Program-made: the position numbers and the translations under genes
The notes under the pieces: model-generated
The model's database searches: none
Told to the model about the DNA's origin: nothing
The model's input: only the letters and a program-made list of their open reading frames with translations
Source of the DNA: Lachnospiraceae bacterium
GTDB taxonomy: Bacteria; Bacillota; Clostridia; Lachnospirales; Anaerotignaceae
Assembly: GCA_028695945.1 (NCBI GenBank)
Contig: JAQVIB010000050.1
Location: forward strand, 1-10,627
DNA: 10,627 nucleotides
Reading direction: 5' to 3'
In this document: piece after piece, positions 6,181 to 10,627 of the stretch
How positions within the stretch are numbered: the first letter of the stretch is position 1
How the letters are laid out: the number at the start of each line of letters is the position of its first letter

Positions 6181-6931
6181 AATTCTTAAAAACATAGTCT
6201 ACAATAACATCTGAAAAAATATTATCACTTTCCACCATTAATACATTTTTATGGTTATTCAAAAACTGGCCAAGCTCCCTGGGGAAAATTGGAATATCTG
6301 CCTTTTTAAGCATTGGTATATCAAAATCACTATCACCTGCGGCAAAAATAATCTCTGGGTTCTTAAGCTTTCTTATTCTCTCAACTGCTGTTCCTTTGTT
6401 AAGTTTCTCTGGGAATATGTAAACCTTATTTCCGTTGTTAAAAACGCTAACTACTGACAAATCTAGTTGTCTTTCAAGATTATCCCTTGTTGAAGTAACA
6501 TCATTACTTTTCGTAAAAATGAACAAACCGTCAACCATTCTCACTTCAAAAAATACATTTCTATCATTTTTAAGTATTTCCATGCCAAGTTCAAGCTGTT
6601 GTTTTGCATTTTCAATTAATCCCAACGACTCATTATACCAGTTTTCATCAATCTTATTGTTATTAAGCAATATCCCGCCATTTGCTACTAATGCAAAATC
6701 AACTTTCCACTTGTCACTGAAAAATATACGCCTATATTGTTCCAACGACCTTGTTGTAAGTGGAATAAACTCCATCTCATCTTTAATTTTCTCCAAAAGC
6801 TTGTGTGCTTTTGATGTCATAAAAGATAACTCTTTACCTTCTTTTGTTTCCACCAAAACAACATCTTTTCCAATGTTATGCTTATAGGAATAAATAAGTG
6901 TATTATCTAAGTCCGACAAAAATATCCTCAT
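6179..6931 (-). CDS. HAD-superfamily hydrolase of the Ter operon
   Basis: This 250-residue protein has all four HAD motifs: FLSDLDNTLI with nucleophile Asp7 and Asp9, Thr59/Thr60 in IPLTTRS, Lys179 in LNKGTAV, and AAGDSDFDIPML with Asp200 and Asp204. The region between motifs II and III forms a large cap (about 85-175), as in Cof-type and sucrose/mannosyl-3-phosphoglycerate phosphatases. It is likely a Mg-dependent phosphatase of a small phosphorylated metabolite; the substrate is unknown. The ATG at 6931 is chosen over one at 6964 because AAGGAG (6937-6942) precedes it at 5 bases and because the longer start would lie inside a terminator hairpin. HAD hydrolases are recurrent members of Ter gene clusters. 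It is the last gene of the operon, behind an intrinsic terminator. Confidence 0.9.
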   Translation of the reverse strand: MRIFLSDLDNTLIYSYKHNIGKDVVLVETKEGKELSFMTSKAHKLLEKIKDEMEFIPLTTRSLEQYRRIFFSDKWKVDFALVANGGILLNNNKIDENWYNESLGLIENAKQQLELGMEILKNDRNVFFEVRMVDGLFIFTKSNDVTSTRDNLERQLDLSVVSVFNNGNKVYIFPEKLNKGTAVERIRKLKNPEIIFAAGDSDFDIPMLKKADIPIFPRELGQFLNNHKNVLMVESDNIFSDVIVDYVFKN

Positions 6932-6945
6932 GTAGTCTCCTTTAT

Positions 6946-6982
6946 AAAAACAAGTTCCTACCAATTATATGGAAGGAACTTG
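6946..6982 (-). terminator. Intrinsic terminator/attenuator between the calcium ATPase and the HAD gene
   Basis: On the minus strand perfect 9-bp arms CAAGTTCCT and AGGAACTTG (6974-6982 and 6951-6959), extendable by two more pairs past a mismatch, are followed at once by TTTTT (6950-6946). This is a full rho-independent terminator, only 3 bases before the HAD ribosome binding site. There is no room for a promoter between it and the HAD gene, so HAD expression depends on read-through or anti-termination, or on a promoter within the ATPase gene. Confidence 0.88.
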
Positions 6983-6992
6983 AATAAACAGT

Positions 6993-9650
6993 TTATTTTT
7001 TACCGACAATTGCCTTGCGAATAATATCTATAGGAATAATTGTAAATGCAAGTAAAACAACCACAATCCATTCATTTGCCACCAATCCATAGCATCTAAG
7101 TATATTTCCACCAAAGTCAGTCATAATTACCTGCACAACAATAATAAGCAATATAACCTTCCAGAAACCATGGTTTTGGGTGATATTATCAAGTAAATTA
7201 GTTTCGTCTGTTCTTGCATTAAAGGCATTAAATGCCGCAATAAAAATGTAAAATGTAAAGTAACCTGTAAGCAAATATTTTGAAGTTTGGTCACCCCTAA
7301 ACCAACCATTACTAATTGGAGAAAGCAACAGGAAAAGACTTAATGCAAATATCCATACACTACCTATTAAAATGGAACTCCACATTTTCTTGCTAATTAT
7401 GCTTTCATCACGCTTTTTAGGCTTTTCACGCATATACCGTTTTAACGCCGGCTCACCGCCAAATGCCAGTGCTGCCAAAGTATCCATAACAAGATTTACC
7501 CACAAAATTTGAATTATAGAAAGTGGACTTTCCATTCCCAAAAGTGGTGCCGCAAAAGAAATAAGAACTGCACTAACATTAATTGTAAGCTGAAAAATAA
7601 TGAATTTTCTTATACTGTTAAATATAGTTCTGCCATAAAGGATAGCTTTATCAATTGAGCTGAAATTGTCATCCATAATAACGATGTCACTTGCTTCCTT
7701 GGCAACCTCTGTTCCACCGCCCATAGCAAAACCAACGTCTGCCTTCTTTAATGCAGGAGAGTCGTTAACACCGTCGCCTGTCATTCCAACTACCAGTCCA
7801 CACTCCTGTGCAAGGCGAACAAGTCTGCTTTTGTCACTTGGCAATGCTCTAGAAACCACTCTTATGCTGTCAATTTTACTCTTAACTTCGTCATCGCTCA
7901 TTGCACCAAGTTCATCAGATGTAAGCACAACGTCGTTTTCTCTTTGAACAATTCCAGCTTCTTTCGCAATGGCAACTGCAGTATCCTTTCTGTCACCTGT
8001 AATCATAACAACCTGAATACCTGCATCCTGAACCTCTTTTATTGCAATAGCAGATTCTGGTCTAACTTCGTCACGTATACCTATTACACCAACCAAAGTC
8101 CACTCTCCATCTGGAAGTGAATCCTCTTTAATAAACTCTTTAGATACAGCCAAAGCAAGAACACGAATTGCTCTTTCGGCAAGTTCATTAATTCGCTCTT
8201 CAATGGCTGCTTTATTTGTAAGGGCAACAGCATTGCCTTTTTCATCATAATAAGTTGTACATTTTTCAATAATTTTTTCAGGAGCTCCTTTAATTAATGT
8301 TAATTTTTTCTCTCCTTCAATCTCTACAGAGGTAGCAGAATATTTATTTGAGCTATTAAATGGTATTGATGAAATTTGAGCTACATTTGTTGTTGATGCA
8401 TGGCGTGATTTTGCAGCATAGGACAATACTGCTCTTTCTGTTGCATTTCCACCAATAATTTTCATTTCATTTCCCTGACCAGAAACTACAGCATCAGTGT
8501 TATTCTGAATACTCATTGAAAGAACTTTCCCAAGTTCGCCTACAACCTTATCGTAGCTATCGTACATATTTGCTTTACCATCTACAAATGTAACGGCTTC
8601 AAGCTGACCTTTTGTAATAGTTCCTGTTTTATCACTGAAAAGAATGTTTAAACTTCCCGCTGTTTCTATACCTGATATTTTTCTTACAAGAACGTTATCT
8701 TTAAGCATTTTCCCCATGTTAAGTGCAGATACAAGGGCTATCATAAGTGGCAAACCTTCTGGTACAGCCATTACTATAATAATAACTGCAAGCATAACTG
8801 CCTCAACAAGGTCATTTACTATTGTCATCCAATTAGAACAATATGCCGCTATCTGTACCATATCAAACCCATTGTGAATTACAATTCGCTGAAACAAAAA
8901 TGCAACGGCAATAGCAATACCTCCAATATAGCCGAACTTGCTTATTCCGTTTGCAAGGTTGCTAAGCTTTACCTTTAACGGCGAATCTCTTTCATCTTCA
9001 CATTGTAACTCGCTGGCTATCTGCCCGTAAACCGATTTGTCTCCAACGGTAGTAACCTGCATAATTGCATTTCCGCCACACACAACCGAACCTCTGAACA
9101 CCTTATATTTATTTAAAAAGTCCATTGAAGAATTTTGGTCAATATAGTCATCTGGCATAACACTTTTGCTTGCCTCTTTACTTTCACCGTTAAGCACAGA
9201 TTGGTCAACCTTAATGTTCCCATCAACAATAATACCATCTGCTGGAATTTTATCACCTAATTGCAAAAGTATACAGTCATCCACTACAATATCATTAATT
9301 GGAATTTCAGTAATATCTCCATTTCTGTATACCTTGCAGTATATTCTAGACGCCTCCTCTTGAAGTTTTTGGAAAGCGTTTTCATTTCTATATTCAGAAA
9401 AAGTTGAAACAAATGTTGCTAAGATTACTGCTATAGCAATACCTAAAGACTCATACCATTCAGTTTGACCCAGGAATGCAAATATTATATTAATTATAAG
9501 TGCAACACATAAAATCTTTATCATTGGGTCACCAAAGTTGCCCAACAGTTTGCTCCAAAAGCTTTCTGTTTCATGCTCCGTAAGGCAGTTATCTCCGTAT
9601 TTTTCTTTCGATGCCTGCACCTGTGCATCTGTCAATCCAAAATTTTTCAT
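6993..9650 (-). CDS. P-type calcium-transporting ATPase, plasma-membrane (IIB) type
   Basis: The 885-residue pump is complete. It has an N-terminal cation-ATPase domain, an actuator loop with LNGES (153-157, Asn in place of the usual Thr of TGES), AVPEGLP in M4 (295-301), phosphorylated Asp340 in SDKTGTIT, nucleotide-binding KGAPE (454-458), MITGD (549-553) and TGDGVND (624-630). Ten membrane helices are expected. M5 (FQLTINVSAVLISF) and M6 (ILWVNLVMDTLAAL) match PMCA-type pumps: Asn719 and Asp723 are present, but the M5 acidic residue of the second SERCA site is absent, so one Ca2+ per cycle is predicted. The calmodulin-binding tail of animal PMCAs is lacking. GAGGAG (9656-9661) at 5 bases fixes the ATG. 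It follows TerD, itself a Ca2+-binding protein, so the operon likely handles Ca2+ during stress. The stop codon is TAA. Confidence 0.94.
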   Translation of the reverse strand: MKNFGLTDAQVQASKEKYGDNCLTEHETESFWSKLLGNFGDPMIKILCVALIINIIFAFLGQTEWYESLGIAIAVILATFVSTFSEYRNENAFQKLQEEASRIYCKVYRNGDITEIPINDIVVDDCILLQLGDKIPADGIIVDGNIKVDQSVLNGESKEASKSVMPDDYIDQNSSMDFLNKYKVFRGSVVCGGNAIMQVTTVGDKSVYGQIASELQCEDERDSPLKVKLSNLANGISKFGYIGGIAIAVAFLFQRIVIHNGFDMVQIAAYCSNWMTIVNDLVEAVMLAVIIIVMAVPEGLPLMIALVSALNMGKMLKDNVLVRKISGIETAGSLNILFSDKTGTITKGQLEAVTFVDGKANMYDSYDKVVGELGKVLSMSIQNNTDAVVSGQGNEMKIIGGNATERAVLSYAAKSRHASTTNVAQISSIPFNSSNKYSATSVEIEGEKKLTLIKGAPEKIIEKCTTYYDEKGNAVALTNKAAIEERINELAERAIRVLALAVSKEFIKEDSLPDGEWTLVGVIGIRDEVRPESAIAIKEVQDAGIQVVMITGDRKDTAVAIAKEAGIVQRENDVVLTSDELGAMSDDEVKSKIDSIRVVSRALPSDKSRLVRLAQECGLVVGMTGDGVNDSPALKKADVGFAMGGGTEVAKEASDIVIMDDNFSSIDKAILYGRTIFNSIRKFIIFQLTINVSAVLISFAAPLLGMESPLSIIQILWVNLVMDTLAALAFGGEPALKRYMREKPKKRDESIISKKMWSSILIGSVWIFALSLFLLLSPISNGWFRGDQTSKYLLTGYFTFYIFIAAFNAFNARTDETNLLDNITQNHGFWKVILLIIVVQVIMTDFGGNILRCYGLVANEWIVVVLLAFTIIPIDIIRKAIVGKK

Positions 9651-9677
9651 ACATGCTCCTCTTTTTTAAACCGTAAA

Positions 9678-9711
9678 CCAGTGGGTTAAGTTTAAAAGCT
9701 TGCCCCACTGG
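9678..9711 (-). promoter_or_regulatory. Intercistronic hairpin (weak attenuator candidate) between TerD and the calcium ATPase
   Basis: Perfect 8-bp arms CCAGTGGG (9678-9685) and CCCACTGG (9704-9711) enclose an 18-base loop. On the minus strand the stem is followed by TTTACGGTTT, an interrupted T-tract, about 16 bases before the ATPase ribosome binding site. It could end a fraction of transcripts after TerD or protect the TerD message from 3' decay. Confidence 0.6.
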
Positions 9712-9726
9712 CTGTCATTATATTAT

Positions 9727-10329
9727 TTATTTAAATCTTTCCGCAAGCTGACCAATTCCTGTGTCATTTGTGCCTTGACCAATAGCGTTAAATTTCCATT
9801 CGCCGTTGTGTTTATATATCTCACCAAAAATCATAGCTGTCATACCGCTGTAGTTTTCTGTTAAGTTGTATTTTAGCAACTCGGTATTATTTCTTGCATC
9901 AACCAAACGGCAAAAAGCATTTCCAATCATGCCAAAATGCTGTTTTCTTTTGTCTGCTTGATAAATATTGACAACAATAACTACCTTATCATACTGTGCT
10001 GGAATGTTTGCTAAATCCACAATAATCTGCTCGTCATCACCGTCACCTGCACCTGTTAAATTGTCGCCCATATGTATAACGGTGTCACTTTTGTGTCTTA
10101 AATTGCCGAAATACACTACATCCTCTTTTGCTGTAAACTTTCCATCTTTTAACAATATTGCAGATGCATCGCAATCCACATTTTCCTCTTTTGAGCCAAA
10201 AAGCCCTGAAAGCAAACCTCCACCTGACTGCTTAACTTCATCCCATCCAAGACCAACTATTACACGGCTTAAACCTGCATTTTCTTTTGTTAAACTAACT
10301 TTCTGTCCTTTTTGTAAACTTATAGACAT
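9727..10329 (-). CDS. terD: TerD-family calcium-binding stress protein
   Basis: A 200-residue TerD-domain protein starting MSISLQKGQKVSL. Diagnostic features are VGLGWD (25-30), VDCDASAILL (51-60) and the calcium-binding HMGDNLTGAGDGDDEQI (86-102). They are followed by VVIVVNIYQADKRKQHFG, the FCRLVD strand and HNGEWKFNAIG. TerD proteins are cytosolic, bind Ca2+ through these acidic loops and act in tellurite, oxidative, phage and envelope-stress responses by an unresolved mechanism. A Gly-rich insert (about 35-47, SGGGLLSGLFGSK) lies just before the first acidic loop. The C-terminus GTNDTGIGQLAERFK differs from the GGLAAL ending of its upstream paralogue, indicating a separate subfamily. AAGGAAG (10337-10343) at 7 bases supports the ATG at 10329 rather than one at 10377, which would overlap the upstream gene. 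Confidence 0.93.
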   Translation of the reverse strand: MSISLQKGQKVSLTKENAGLSRVIVGLGWDEVKQSGGGLLSGLFGSKEENVDCDASAILLKDGKFTAKEDVVYFGNLRHKSDTVIHMGDNLTGAGDGDDEQIIVDLANIPAQYDKVVIVVNIYQADKRKQHFGMIGNAFCRLVDARNNTELLKYNLTENYSGMTAMIFGEIYKHNGEWKFNAIGQGTNDTGIGQLAERFK

Positions 10330-10346
10330 TACGCCTCTTCCTTTCT

Positions 10347-10627
10347 TTAGTCGGTCTCTACGCCATAATTTGCACAAAGTGCGGCTAACCCGCCTTGGTA
10401 TCCACTGCCAATGGCATTAAATTTCCACTCTCCATTATTTTTGTAAAGCTCACCAAACACTGCGGCAGTTTCAATTGAAAAATCTTCACCAAGGTCATAC
10501 CTTACCAGTTCTTCTCCCTTTTCTTCGTCCATAATACGAACAAATGCATTAGAAACCTGTCCAAAATTTTGTCTGCGTGTTTCTGCATCATAAATTGTTA
10601 CTGAAAAAACTATTTTTGCAATATTTT
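10347..10627 (-). CDS. TerD/TerE-family protein, N-terminus beyond the window
   Basis: The last 92 residues are visible, reading NIAKIVFSVTIYDAETRRQ at the edge and then NFGQVSNAFVRI, LVRYDLGEDFSIETAAVFGELY, NNGEWKFNAIGSGYQGGLAALCANYGV. This is the C-terminal half of a TerD domain, of the kind typified by Bacillus YceC/YceD and enterobacterial TerE. The frame is open to the window edge, so an internal Met at 10532 is not the start. It ends 17 bases before the TerD ATG, so the paralogues are co-transcribed and may form heteromeric assemblies. The calcium loops should lie in the missing half and cannot be checked. Confidence 0.92.
   Translation of the reverse strand, partial: NIAKIVFSVTIYDAETRRQNFGQVSNAFVRIMDEEKGEELVRYDLGEDFSIETAAVFGELYKNNGEWKFNAIGSGYQGGLAALCANYGVETD

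Noticed and set aside
6435..6887. 150-codon plus-strand open frame
   Set aside because: It lies entirely opposite the HAD gene, whose four motifs are clear; the translation is low-complexity Ser/Leu/Phe-rich and there is no proper ribosome binding site.
9968..10420. 150-codon plus-strand open frame
   Set aside because: It is antisense to two TerD-family genes with unmistakable domains; composition is that of a shadow frame (Pro/Ser/Thr-rich).
1..10627. CRISPR array, tRNA, rRNA, transposase or integrase
   Set aside because: No regularly spaced repeats, cloverleaf sequences, rRNA segments or recombinase motifs were seen on either strand.

Overview
The window is AT-rich and looks like a chromosome segment from a spore-forming Clostridia-type Firmicute, possibly Lachnospiraceae-like. 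Support for this is the strong GGAGG-type ribosome binding sites, a textbook vegetative (sigma-A-like) promoter, a TerD/calcium-pump/HAD stress operon of Firmicute type, and the remnant of a PdaB-like sporulation polysaccharide deacetylase. No rRNA, tRNA, CRISPR array, transposase or integrase was seen.

Left part (1-4536, all minus strand; transcription runs right to left). A compact cassette encodes a macro-domain protein with a C-terminal helix-turn-helix-like region, a small stand-alone vWA protein with a complete MIDAS motif, an endonuclease/exonuclease/phosphatase (EEP) family enzyme with its active-site residues, and a 511-residue protein of unknown function with one central hydrophobic stretch. 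After the stop of the 511-residue gene the same frame stays open to the window edge. This is either a new gene starting at about 72 or a gene interrupted by a stop codon. An inverted repeat overlapping a candidate promoter lies upstream of the macro gene.

Middle (4487-6180). A gene-poor gap holds the regulatory region of the cassette and, at 4801-4891, a candidate structured RNA on the plus strand with its own promoter-like sequence. Next come a truncated deacetylase remnant (minus) and a divergent, well-formed single-gene unit: promoter 5290-5318, a secreted 266-residue protein of unknown function, and an intrinsic terminator at 6153-6180.

Right part (6179-10627, minus strand). This is a Ter-type stress operon in the order TerD/TerE-like gene (partial at the window edge), TerD, a P-type calcium ATPase of plasma-membrane (IIB) type, and a HAD hydrolase. 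The two TerD genes are 17 bases apart. The later junctions each carry a long hairpin directly in front of the next ribosome binding site; the one before the HAD gene is a convincing intrinsic terminator, so expression probably steps down along the operon.

TerD proteins bind calcium, and a calcium pump and a HAD phosphatase are known partners in Ter loci. vWA proteins (TerY type) and DNA-processing enzymes are also recurrent Ter neighbours, so the left cassette may be a nucleotide/ADP-ribose and nucleic-acid-processing arm of the same stress or conflict response. That functional link is inference from gene neighbourhood; the two halves are separate transcription units.
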